From DTNV01 sp964388435 (GTDB lineage Archaea > Micrarchaeota > Micrarchaeia > Norongarragalinales > UBA8480): DNA of 29,227 nucleotides. A program made the position numbers and the translations under genes. The notes below the pieces were generated by a model, which saw nothing but the letters and a program-made list of their open reading frames with translations, ran no database searches and was not told the DNA's origin. Below are positions 8,199 through 15,737 of this stretch, in pieces (the first letter of the stretch is position 1; the number at the start of each line of letters is the position of its first letter). The stretch is from positions 1 to 29,227 of the forward strand of contig CAYMAH010000017.1 in the NCBI GenBank assembly GCA_964388435.1. Direction: 5' to 3'.

Positions 8199-8306
8199 AT
8201 GAAGTTTGAGTTGGCTAAGAAAAGGCCCGGAGAAGACGACGAGGAAGAAGAGGAAGAAGACGAGGATGAAGAGGGTTGGGATTATGATGATGAAGAAGAA
8301 GATTAA
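8199..8306 (+). CDS. Very acidic 35-residue protein
   Basis: A small frame starts at ATG 8199 with GGTGAG (8185-8190) at ideal Shine-Dalgarno spacing and a TATA-like ATTTAAAAG at 8139-8147. The peptide starts MKFELAKKRPGEDD; residues 12 to 35 are almost all Glu and Asp apart from one GWDY break. No domain is recognisable. Such tails bind basic proteins or metal ions, but any role here is conjecture. Its TAA (8304-8306) overlaps the TAA of the convergent CYTH-like gene (8303-8305 on the minus strand); the single tetramer TTAA supplies both stops. The promoter and ribosome site make it more than a chance frame. Confidence 0.62.
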   Translation: MKFELAKKRPGEDDEEEEEEDEDEEGWDYDDEEED

Positions 8307-8899
8307 CTTTGTTTTTGCTGTTCTTCTAGGATTTTTGAAAGTTGAAGGGTTATAACATCCGTTTCTATGACCTCACTTTGACTTGATCCAACAAGGTGAA
8401 GAATTTTCAGCACGTTGTTTTCGGCTAGTTTTCTGGCGTTTTCTATTTTGGTTTGAGGCAGGGTTATTTCAAGGTAGTCTCCAAACCCATCGACGCTGTA
8501 GATGTTTACCGTAAGATTAAGATATATAAAACTCCAGAGAGTTATGCTTCTTTCAAACACCTCGAAATAGCCCATTTTTTCAAGGTTTGGCATTATCGCA
8601 TAAGAGCTTGAAACGTCCATGTTCAGCTTTTCCTCTTCCTCAAGCATGTAACCATCAAACAACAGCTTCTCCTCTCCAGTCCTGGCGTCCGTTCTCACTA
8701 TGAAGTAAGCGAAAACCGACTCTCCAAACTGTTTCGAGTAGACTATGTCCTTGAACTGGCCCCCGCCGATAAACCTTGCCTTTGCCTTCAAGACTTCTAT
8801 CGCCTTGTTTACGTCTTCTATCCCGACGGTTTTTCTGGCTTCTGGAACGCTCCACTTCAGCGCGTGCTGCAGCGGCTTTTTCTTTTTTTCGAAGAACAT
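8303..8899 (-). CDS. CYTH-like domain protein (divergent)
   Basis: A 198-residue soluble protein. The central part, VKIY-type strand then NIYSVDGFGDYLEITLP near residues 140-157, resembles the CYTH/class IV adenylate cyclase pattern in which a strand is followed by xDxxxGLGxFxEIE. Earlier strands with KAKARF and RTDARTGEEKLLFDG also suit a CYTH tunnel. The usual N-terminal ExExK signature is not clear, so the assignment is tentative and the substrate (triphosphate or nucleotide) unknown. The frame opens at TTG 8920, but ATG 8899 is preferred: TTTTTTTAAG at about 8925-8935 is TATA-like and would give a near-leaderless mRNA. The first 58 codons were duplicated downstream (10258-10428) as part of the segmental duplication. 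Confidence 0.6.
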   Translation of the reverse strand: MFFEKKKKPLQHALKWSVPEARKTVGIEDVNKAIEVLKAKARFIGGGQFKDIVYSKQFGESVFAYFIVRTDARTGEEKLLFDGYMLEEEEKLNMDVSSSYAIMPNLEKMGYFEVFERSITLWSFIYLNLTVNIYSVDGFGDYLEITLPQTKIENARKLAENNVLKILHLVGSSQSEVIETDVITLQLSKILEEQQKQS

Positions 8900-8954
8900 T
8901 GTTAAACAGAAAAACGCCAAACTTAAAAAAACTTCTTGTTGTCAAAAAAGGCGG

Positions 8955-9299
8955 TCATATTTTTTTGAATAGTTTTGCGAATTTCTCAGTTTCCGACATC
9001 ATCTTAAAAGAGAAGTAGGATATCATCACAACGGAAGACGCAAACAAAAATGTTACTATTGCAAATATGATGTCAAGGGGCGTTTTATTGATTAGATAAA
9101 TTATCAGGTACAGGCCGGAAGCTTCAAACAGCAAGACCGATAAGGTGGTTTTTATTTCTGACCGCGAAATCCTGTAAAGCAGGCTGTTCTTGCTCACTCT
9201 CCTAATAGACTTGAACTCCGAGCCAAAGTCGATGAAATTGAAAATTATGATTATCGCAAATAAGAAGTAAAGAGCGTAAATCTCATTTATTGAAACCAT
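8955..9299 (-). CDS. MemA1, small three-helix membrane protein
   Basis: A 114-residue protein of unknown function. Helices are predicted at about 8-27, 50-70 and 76-97. A basic loop (GSEFKSIRRVSKNSLLYRI) lies between helices 1 and 2, and a charged tail ETEKFAKLFKKI ends the protein. It is clearly paralogous to MemA2 (10524-10880) and to the decayed MemA3. Its ATG lies inside the end of MemB1, with a 17-nt overlap, so translation is probably coupled and the two products may form one complex. I know no named family for it. Confidence 0.72.
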   Translation of the reverse strand: MVSINEIYALYFLFAIIIIFNFIDFGSEFKSIRRVSKNSLLYRISRSEIKTTLSVLLFEASGLYLIIYLINKTPLDIIFAIVTFLFASSVVMISYFSFKMMSETEKFAKLFKKI

Positions 9300-9621
9300 A
9301 TTCTTTTATCAACTCGTCGGTTTTTGAAATAAAACTGCTTCCGGTCACGGTCAAGGAGACTATCCCGATAAATATGACAATCAAATCCAAATCAAAGATA
9401 ACACCGCCAAGATTTAATAACAACAGAATAATGAAACCGCCTATAGCAAGCTTGAGTATCAGCAGAGACGCCGAGGCGTTTCTGAGCCTTTTATGCCAAC
9501 CGCCTATCTCGGAAGTGAATTCCTTCGCTATTCTGTTTGATTTTATTACGTAAAGAATATTCGAAACAAGAGTAAAGAGAAAAACTATTATGAAAATTAT
9601 TATGTAAAATATTACTTCCAT
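9283..9621 (-). CDS. MemB1, small three-helix membrane protein
   Basis: A 112-residue protein with helices at about 4-25, 50-72 and 77-98. A loop EFTSEIGGWHKRLRN follows helix 1 and the tail is FISKTDELIKEYGFNK. It is paralogous to MemB2 and the decayed MemB3. Length, topology and the tail pattern (F..KT..L.K) are also similar to MemA, so the A and B genes may descend from one ancestor. A TATA-like TTTATTAAAC at about 9642-9651 would give a leaderless message from ATG 9621. The product is first in a two-gene unit with MemA1. Confidence 0.72.
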   Translation of the reverse strand: MEVIFYIIIFIIVFLFTLVSNILYVIKSNRIAKEFTSEIGGWHKRLRNASASLLILKLAIGGFIILLLLNLGGVIFDLDLIVIFIGIVSLTVTGSSFISKTDELIKEYGFNK

Positions 9622-9669
9622 AGTGTTTTAATAAAGAGAATCAAGTTTAATAAACGTAACGCTGAGTTT

Positions 9670-9939
9670 TCAATCAATAAAAGTTGACACTGCAGGAAGC
9701 TGTTCAGGCTCTCCTTTCCTTTTCCTAATGGTTAGAATGATCTGGTTTTGAAGGTCTATCGGAAGCTTTTCTTACAGGTCGGACGCTTTTACCATCTGGC
9801 CATCCGCAAGCAGTATCTTAGATTCAGGCGCTACGCACTTTCCATGGTCAACGTGCGCTACTATCCCTATGTTTCTGATGTTCTCGATGTTGCTCATCAG
9901 ACCAGCAACGTGTTGCGCTACGTTTTCCTTCGTCGCCAT
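9670..9939 (-). pseudogene. EF-2 remnant with internal deletion
   Basis: Starting at ATG 9939 the frame repeats the first residues of EF-2 (MATKENVAQHVAG), the truncated P-loop AHVDHGK and the first 20 residues of the intein. It then jumps directly to the last 29 or so residues of EF-2 (DLQNQIILTIRKRKGEPEQL onward) and ends at the EF-2 stop position. The join falls at a sequence shared by the two parental sites, GAAGCTTTTCATA in the EF-2 3' end and GAAAGCTTTTCATA in the intein. A TAA replaces a Tyr codon just before the join, so at most a 54-residue peptide could be made. It follows the rps7 remnant with the same order as the intact genes. Confidence 0.9.
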
Positions 9940-9954
9940 TTTAAAAAAATCATC

Positions 9955-10257
9955 TCACGCTTTTAGCCATTCTTTCAACTTCGTTCCTCTTCTTTCATAA
10001 GAATCCTGAGAATTCTCGCTGGCCTTCAACAGCTCGTCAGCAAGAGCGTCGCTCATGGACGGCTTCTTGTTGAATGAGTTTATAATAGCGGCAAGAGTAA
10101 TGTTTCTCAGTGAAACGTCAAGCCTTCTCAACACCGAAATGTCAACGGCGCTCTGGTACGCAACCCCTCCAAGCCTTATTCTGGTCACGTCCTCTCTTGG
10201 AGCGGAGTTTTCAACAGCATCAATCAAAACCTGCACCGGATTTTTGCCCTTCCCGCT
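9955..10257 (-). pseudogene. Truncated copy of rps7 (C-terminal half)
   Basis: The frame encodes residues 97 to the end of uS7, very similar to the intact gene at 15738-16337 (for example NSAPREDVTRIRLGGVAYQ is identical) but with several substitutions and a different last dozen residues. The N-terminal 96 residues are absent. The open frame continues to an ATG at 10281, but the first eight codons are out-of-frame CYTH-like sequence. The lack of disabling mutations is notable and may reflect recent origin or some residual use. Without its N-terminal half it cannot be a normal S7. Confidence 0.88.
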
Positions 10258-10428
10258 TAAATTGTTTAGAGTATACAACATCCTTGAATTGCCCTCCGGT
10301 CAGAAATTTAGCTTTGGTTTTTAGAGTTTCTATTGTTTTATTGATGTTGTTTACTTGAACCGTTTTCCTGGCTTCAGGTATGCTCCATTTTAGCGAGTGT
10401 TGAATTTTTTCTTTTTGTAGAAGAACAT
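10258..10428 (-). pseudogene. Truncated, frameshifted copy of the CYTH-like gene
   Basis: From ATG 10428 the sequence matches codons 1-58 of the gene at 8303-8899. MFF, then a run of Lys, then after a loss of about four nt KWSIPEARKTV and GGQFKDVVYSKQF appear in another frame, against KWSVPEARKTV and GGQFKDIVYSKQF in the intact gene. The homology stops at 10258, where rps7 sequence takes over. The frameshift leads to an early stop, so no CYTH product is made. Confidence 0.88.
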
Positions 10429-10523
10429 TGGTTTTGTTAATATGAGTTCAAGCTTAAAAAACTTTTTACAAGAAAGAGTTTAGAAGTTGAAAACGTTTTT
10501 TACGCAAGGTTTGGAATTTTTTA

Positions 10524-10880
10524 TTATTTATACTTTTTTATGTTTTTGAACAATTTTGAGAATTTTTCCGTTTTTGAAACAAAGATGAATGCAAAGTAGG
10601 TCATGAGCAATATTGAAGCAGCGAAAAGGGCTGTTGCCGCAGCAAAGTAAATGTTTAAAGGCATTTTTTCTACGAGCAGGTATATAAGATACAAGCTCGA
10701 AAGCTCGAATAATATCAGTGAAAGTGTGAGTTTGATTTCAAGGCTTGTCACTGCATAGAGAATGCTTTCCCTGCTTACTTTTTTAAGCGATATGAATTCT
10801 TCTCCTACGTCAATTATATTCAGCGCTATTACCACGGCGCCTATGAAATAAATTAGAACAAGTTCAATTATTGAATCCAT
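10524..10880 (-). CDS. MemA2, small three-helix membrane protein
   Basis: A 118-residue paralogue of MemA1. Shared features include the EEFISLKKVSRES loop after helix 1, EIKLTLSLILFELSSLYLI leading into helix 2, a KMPLNI turn and the tail SKTEKFSKLFKNI. Three membrane helices are predicted. Its ATG lies inside the last codons of MemB2, overlapping by 17 nt exactly as in copy 1. The conserved frame across copies with many synonymous and conservative changes suggests selection on the protein. Function unknown. Confidence 0.72.
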   Translation of the reverse strand: MDSIIELVLIYFIGAVVIALNIIDVGEEFISLKKVSRESILYAVTSLEIKLTLSLILFELSSLYLIYLLVEKMPLNIYFAAATALFAASILLMTYFAFIFVSKTEKFSKLFKNIKKYK

Positions 10881-11226
10881 AGTTTTTTACCAAATCGTTT
10901 GTTTTAAATATGAAACGCCTTCCGGTTATCACAAGTAGCAGGGTTCCAATAAAAAATACAAAAAGGTCTGAGTAGGCTATAATATTGTGCATTCCAGTCA
11001 TGAAACCTTCAAGTTCCAATAAAAATAAAAGTATGAAAACTCCCGCGGCTATTTTTATTATCAGTATTGATAATGAAACATTTCTCATCAATTCATGCCA
11101 CTCCCCAATTTCGGATTTAAACTGGTTTTTTAGATAATTCAATTTAAACGTAAAAAACAAGTTTTCGGCAAAAGTCACTAATAGGAATATTACGAATAAA
11201 AGCAAATAAATGAGAATCGCGTCCAT
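10864..11226 (-). CDS. MemB2, small three-helix membrane protein
   Basis: A 120-residue paralogue of MemB1, with helices at about 4-25, 50-72 and 88-108. Shared blocks are FKSEIGEWHELMRNVSLSIL and the tail FKTNDLVKNYGFNN. It carries a longer loop between helices 2 and 3 (TGMHNIIAYSD) than MemB1. AT-rich TATA-like sequences at 11237-11263 precede ATG 11226, so it probably heads its own transcript with MemA2. Confidence 0.72.
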   Translation of the reverse strand: MDAILIYLLLFVIFLLVTFAENLFFTFKLNYLKNQFKSEIGEWHELMRNVSLSILIIKIAAGVFILLFLLELEGFMTGMHNIIAYSDLFVFFIGTLLLVITGRRFIFKTNDLVKNYGFNN

Positions 11227-11277
11227 AAAAAATAATATTTATATTGTTTATTAATAAAGGTTTGGGTAGTTTTTTAA

Positions 11278-11616
11278 TTACATTCTTTCAAATTTTTTGG
11301 TAAAGTTTTGTATTTGTTTTATTATATTGAAAGCAAAATAGAATATCATTATTGTTAAGAGAGCGAATAGAACGGTTGTTATCGTGAATATGATGTTAAA
11401 AGCTTTGCTTGCCGCCAGCATTATCAAATACAAGCCAGATATTTCAAAAAGCATGAGTGATAGATTTATTTCAAGGTCTAATTTTATCATTTTATACCCC
11501 GGCTTTCCCTGCTCAGTTTTCTAATTGAGTTAAGTTCGGTACAAGTTTACCGTGTTGAATATAATCATTGCCGCAAATACAATATAAATTATATTTAGTT
11601 CGTTATCTAAAACCAT
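11278..11616 (-). pseudogene. Decayed MemA3
   Basis: The frame from ATG 11616 encodes a MemA-like first helix (IIYIVFAAMIIFNTV) and then stops. A shifted frame encodes ELNSIRKLSRES, matching EFKSIRRVSKNS of MemA1, and a further shift leads into the open segment from 11490 to 11278, EINLSLMLFEISGLYLI to the end. At least two frameshifts separate homologous parts, so the gene is disrupted. The 70-residue distal part could only be made by internal initiation. Confidence 0.85.
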
Positions 11617-11965
11617 ACTCATTTGTCATCTCATTTGTTTTTGACACCGCTAGATAACCTGTTATTGAATTAGTAAAATTACTCCAACAAACAGTATTAT
11701 TAAATCCAAGTCAATGATTGAACTGCTAAAATTCTTTAAATAAAACAATTCCAACAGCATGATTATCATGAACCCGCTTATTGATAGTTTGACTACCAAA
11801 AGAGAGGTTGCCACTCTTCTTTCTCTTTTTCAGGAATTCTTTTATTAAATCTGACTTGAATTTTTATGATATTTCGTTTACTTTTATTATAAAAAGAGAA
11901 TTTGAGACCAGCGTGAATATAAAAATCAGCGTGAATATTATCGCGTAGAAGAAAAGCAAGTCCAT
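11603..11965 (-). pseudogene. Decayed MemB3
   Basis: From ATG 11965 the sequence encodes a MemB-like first helix (FTLIFIFTLVSNSLFIIK), then an in-frame TAA. After frame changes the homology resumes with TSLLVVKLSISGFMIIMLL and DLDLIILFVGVILLI, matching helices 2 and 3 of MemB1. The end (NEYGFR in frame) overlaps the MemA3 start, so the two-gene overlap was ancestral. The gene lies 38 nt beyond the EF-2 stop codon. Confidence 0.85.
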
Positions 11966-12002
11966 GATTTAATTATTTAAAGGCTAAAGCTATTAATCCC
12001 TT

Positions 12003-15000
12003 TCAATCCAGGAATGTTGAAACGGTTGGCAGTTGCTCTGGCTCTCCTTTCCTTTTTCTTATGCCTAAAATCACTTGGTTTTGAAGGTCGGGCGGAAGCT
12101 TTTCATAACCAGCGTATTCAACGTACCACGCGGCTCTTCCTTGAGAAGCGCTTCTCACTTCTGATGAGAATCCGAACATTTCGCTGACTGGAACTTTGGC
12201 GTTTATTATGACAAGCTCTCCTTCCTGCTCTATTGATGTTATTTGTCCTCTCCTGCTTTGAACCTGGCCTATAACCCCGCTCATGTAATCACTTGGGCAC
12301 GTTACCACTAATTTTTGCTTGGGTTCCATCAGCACTGGATTTGAATACAGCATTCCAGCATATAAAGGTCTTTTGATTGCGGGTATTATTTGAGAGGGGC
12401 CTCTATGCGCGGGGTCCACGTGGATTAGAGCGTCTTCCAATTTCACTTTAACACCTACCACGTTTTCCTTTGCCAGCGGACCTTCTTTCATTGCCTCTTC
12501 AAACCCGTCTATGAGTAATTCCATCACGTCCTGCAGTCCCTGCACTCCTTTTGTAGCGTCAACGAAGATGTTTCCCCTGAAAACATCTAGTACTTTTCTT
12601 CCTTCCGGCCTTGGCAATCCTGCTTTTATTATTCTTTCTTGAAGATCTTTTCCTTTCATTTTGTCGTCTATTTCCCCCTCTTCGAATGCTTTGACCACTC
12701 CCTCTTCAAGAGGCTCTACGCTTACTTTGAACTTGTTGTGCTTGTTAGGGCTTTTTCCTTCAAGCGTGGGTCCTTTCCCGGTTATGGTTTCATGGTATAC
12801 GATGATGGGCTTGCTGGTTGTTATTTCAATTCCTTTCTCGTCTTTTATTTTTGTTTCTATTATTTCCAAGTGGAGCTCTCCCATCCCGCTTATCAGGTGC
12901 TCTCCGGTCGTCTGATTGATTTCAACCCTTAGAGTTGGGTCTTCTTTTGCGAATTTATGCAAAACTTCTATTAATCTTACTAAATCTTTAGGGTTTTTAG
13001 CTTCAATGCTCTTTGTTATGACCGGCTCGCTATGGTGTTTAATTTGCTCGAATGGCATTATTTCTTTCAGTGAAATGGTTTCTCCTGCTGTCACGTCTTT
13101 CAATCCCACCAAAGCTACGATGTTTCCTGCCGGCACTTGATCTATAACCACTCTATCCGGCCCCATATAAACTGCCACTTGCTGTACCTTTTCTTTCTTG
13201 TAGTGCGCCGATAAGTATATTTCATCTCCCTTCTTGAGGGTGCCGCTGTACAGCCTGCCAACAGCCACTTCTCCCGCGTGGGGGTCTGTTTGTATTGCCG
13301 TAACGCCGAAAGCGAGCTCTCCCTTGGAATCACAGGCTTTCATGGATTTAGCGATTTCACTTTCAGGTTCACCGTGCCATATGACTGGAATTCTGTATTT
13401 TTGCGCTTCAACCGGGTTAGGCAGGTGAGAAATTATCATTTCTATTATAACATCATCTAATGGCGCGATCTCCTGAAGCTTAGCGTGGTCCCCTTTTTGA
13501 CATAAATCGTACATTTGTTTGAAGCTTATGTTTTTTTCTTTCATTATAGGGTATGATACAGCCCATTTGTTGAAGGCGCTCCCGAAAGCCACGTTTCCGT
13601 TTTCAACTTTTATCTGCCATTCTTCTTTGAACTCGTCGCTTGCGAAGTCTTTTATCAACTTGTTTACCCCTGTTATTATTTTCAGGAATTTCTGCTGCAT
13701 TGCGTTTGAATCAAGCTTTAACTCTGTTATAAACCGGTCTATTTTATTTATGAATAATACGGGTCTTACTTTTTCTCTTAAAGCCTGTCTTAGAACGGTT
13801 TCTGTTTGCGGCATTATTCCTTCAACGCAGTCTATCACCAGGACAGCGCCGTCTACCGCTCTCAAAGCTCTTGTAACGTGTCCTCCGAAGTCAACGTGTC
13901 CCGGAGTGTCAATCAAGTTTATCAGATAATCCTTTCCTTTGTAGTTTAGAGGTATTGAAATGTTGGCCGCTTTAATAGTTATTCCTCTCTGCTGTTCAAG
14001 CTGCTCGAAATCCAAAACCCTCTGCTCGCCTGCAAGCGCTTTTGAAATCAAACCGGCTTTGGCCACTAAAGAGTCCGAAAGTGTTGAATTGTGGATTATC
14101 ATACCCTGCGATACAAAGTTATGGTTGTCCGGGATTGTAAAGTCGAAAACTTCTTTTTCAAAGCTTTTTGTTATTCTTTTAACTTCTATGAAAGCAATGT
14201 CGTTTGAAGTGAACTTGTCAAAACTTGCAAGCGATAGTTTTTGAAGTGACAAGCGCGTTGGTTTAGCCTTCCCATTAACATATTCATAGTAATTGTTCGC
14301 GATTGAGCTCATTGAATTCGCTCCGATTGCCTGTTTTAGCGAGGAGCGTGAAAGAGGTATCAGGTCAAGAGCGTAGCTTCCAGTGGCGTTTAATGCCAGC
14401 TCGGTTGCCTTGCGCATTTTTTCAGCTACGTTAAAGCCTATTTTTTCCACGAAGTTTTTGGCGGAGTTTCCGCTTACATATAGAGTGTCGCGTTGAAGTA
14501 TTGACTGGCAGCCAAACCTGAGAAGAAGAAGCTGTGTTTGCTCCAGCATCTCACTGCTGACGGATGTTAGCGAGATGGCTCCTCTTGACTTTTCAACCGT
14601 CCCGTCGCAGTCGAAATAGGCCTTGAGAAAAGAAGCAGTGCAATCATCACTTGCTTTTGTCAGAAAAGGCGAAAGCGTTATATGATGAGATTTTTTTACC
14701 GTAGGGTAGTCGAAAAGAATTTTAAGAATTTCAACAAGCGTTTTGCATCCAGAGTCGATTCTTTCAATTCCCTTTCTTTCAATGCTCGTGGTGTTTATTC
14801 CAAGCAAAGAACAAGCGCTTCTGAATTCCGCCGCAAGCTCTGGCTTTCCCACACCGAAGGTCTTTACAGACCCGTCTCCGAAAAGTAATCCTGTAAGGTA
14901 AAAAAAGCTCTTGAAGTCCTGAGGCAATTTCATTTCCTTTGAGTTTTTTGAACGCCTACCGCTTTTTCCGTAGAATATTGTTTCCACCTCATCGTACAAA

Positions 15001-15719
15001 ATAGAGCGTGGAATAGTGAACATGTCTGCGAGTTGGACCGCGTGTTTCAGCAAAAACCTGCCTTTCTTCAAGTCTGCTTGTAATGCTTCTTTTGAAATGC
15101 CAAGCTCTTCACTCGCGCGCTTGACTCCAAACTCTTTTACCAGTTTTTTTACCTCCTCTGACGCTTGCTTGTTCAAACGTATGTAGAAGCGCCCTTCTGA
15201 AAGGGATTTAATGATTTCCGCTTTGATGTCAGCCGAAGATTTGACGTTAAGAGAGCGGGCGCCTACAACAAAATCTCCTTCGCTTAAAAACTCCGCTTCT
15301 TTTTCAATAAAATCATCGCCGTTGAAAACAAGGTACTTATGCTCCGGCGTGGTTTTGATTTTCATTCCATTGCGCAGTTCCACTTCAAGCATTTCCCCCC
15401 CGGCAAGCTTCCACGCGTACTGAACCCGCTTTTCTTCTATCCTGCCGGTGTTTTTGTTTAAAGAGTAAACCACCGCGTTTTTACTTGACACGTCAAAAAC
15501 CGTTTCGCTTTTGTTTTGCCTTATTATTGGGGAGTTTATTGAAAGCTTTTCATACAGGTCGGACGCTTTTACCATCTGGCCATCCGCAAGCAGTATTTTA
15601 GATTCAGGCGCTACGCACTTTCCATGGTCAACGTGCGCTATTATACCGATGTTTCTTATGTTTTCCTGGTTGCTCATCAAACCAGCAACGTGTTGCGCTA
15701 CGTTTTCTTTTGTCGCCAT
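12003..15719 (-). CDS. fusA: Elongation factor 2 (aEF-2), intein-containing precursor
   Basis: The 1238-residue precursor contains a 510-residue intein at residues 35-544. Splicing would give a 728-residue archaeal EF-2, the translocation GTPase of the ribosome. GTPase motifs are AHVDHGK/ST (split by the intein), RGITIKAA, DTPGHVDFGG and NKID. Four later EF-G/EF-2 domains follow. The diphthamide site is present as HRGPSQIIPA, with His1105 of the precursor (595 after splicing). ATG 15719 is preceded by GTGATT at Shine-Dalgarno distance and lies 18 nt after rps7. The product cannot bind GTP unless spliced, because the insertion breaks the P-loop. In many archaea EF-1A and rps10 come next, but here MemB3/MemA3 follow. 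Confidence 0.97.
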   Translation of the reverse strand: MATKENVAQHVAGLMSNQENIRNIGIIAHVDHGKCVAPESKILLADGQMVKASDLYEKLSINSPIIRQNKSETVFDVSSKNAVVYSLNKNTGRIEEKRVQYAWKLAGGEMLEVELRNGMKIKTTPEHKYLVFNGDDFIEKEAEFLSEGDFVVGARSLNVKSSADIKAEIIKSLSEGRFYIRLNKQASEEVKKLVKEFGVKRASEELGISKEALQADLKKGRFLLKHAVQLADMFTIPRSILYDEVETIFYGKSGRRSKNSKEMKLPQDFKSFFYLTGLLFGDGSVKTFGVGKPELAAEFRSACSLLGINTTSIERKGIERIDSGCKTLVEILKILFDYPTVKKSHHITLSPFLTKASDDCTASFLKAYFDCDGTVEKSRGAISLTSVSSEMLEQTQLLLLRFGCQSILQRDTLYVSGNSAKNFVEKIGFNVAEKMRKATELALNATGSYALDLIPLSRSSLKQAIGANSMSSIANNYYEYVNGKAKPTRLSLQKLSLASFDKFTSNDIAFIEVKRITKSFEKEVFDFTIPDNHNFVSQGMIIHNSTLSDSLVAKAGLISKALAGEQRVLDFEQLEQQRGITIKAANISIPLNYKGKDYLINLIDTPGHVDFGGHVTRALRAVDGAVLVIDCVEGIMPQTETVLRQALREKVRPVLFINKIDRFITELKLDSNAMQQKFLKIITGVNKLIKDFASDEFKEEWQIKVENGNVAFGSAFNKWAVSYPIMKEKNISFKQMYDLCQKGDHAKLQEIAPLDDVIIEMIISHLPNPVEAQKYRIPVIWHGEPESEIAKSMKACDSKGELAFGVTAIQTDPHAGEVAVGRLYSGTLKKGDEIYLSAHYKKEKVQQVAVYMGPDRVVIDQVPAGNIVALVGLKDVTAGETISLKEIMPFEQIKHHSEPVITKSIEAKNPKDLVRLIEVLHKFAKEDPTLRVEINQTTGEHLISGMGELHLEIIETKIKDEKGIEITTSKPIIVYHETITGKGPTLEGKSPNKHNKFKVSVEPLEEGVVKAFEEGEIDDKMKGKDLQERIIKAGLPRPEGRKVLDVFRGNIFVDATKGVQGLQDVMELLIDGFEEAMKEGPLAKENVVGVKVKLEDALIHVDPAHRGPSQIIPAIKRPLYAGMLYSNPVLMEPKQKLVVTCPSDYMSGVIGQVQSRRGQITSIEQEGELVIINAKVPVSEMFGFSSEVRSASQGRAAWYVEYAGYEKLPPDLQNQVILGIRKRKGEPEQLPTVSTFLD
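14088..15617 (-). other. Intein with LAGLIDADG homing endonuclease in EF-2 P-loop
   Basis: The insertion begins with Cys (CVAPESKILLADG), has the block B motif TPEH at intein residues 90-93, and ends FTIPDNHNFVSQGMIIHN with the +1 extein residue Ser. These are all class 1 splicing signatures. Two LAGLIDADG-type helices, YLTGLLFGDGSV (about 240-251) and ASFLKAYFDCDGTV (about 328-341), retain their acidic residues, so the homing endonuclease may be active. Between the splicing and endonuclease domains, residues 150-210 look like a helix-turn-helix insertion (VKRASEELGISKEAL). It interrupts GK/ST, the catalytic P-loop, a site that makes removal lethal unless precise. Confidence 0.95.
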
Positions 15720-15737
15720 TTTTTAATCACTTAAGTT

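Noticed and set aside
8655..9018. Overlapping frames near the CYTH-like gene start, both strands
   Set aside because: Arg-rich or Phe-rich compositions, inconsistent with neighbours; the CYTH-like frame has the paralogous copy as support.
9748..9966. 72-residue plus-strand frame over the EF-2 remnant
   Set aside because: Antisense to sequence that clearly derives from EF-2 and its intein.
12639..13929. Plus-strand frames across the EF-2 gene
   Set aside because: They are antisense to a strongly conserved gene and have no ribosome site or recognisable domain.
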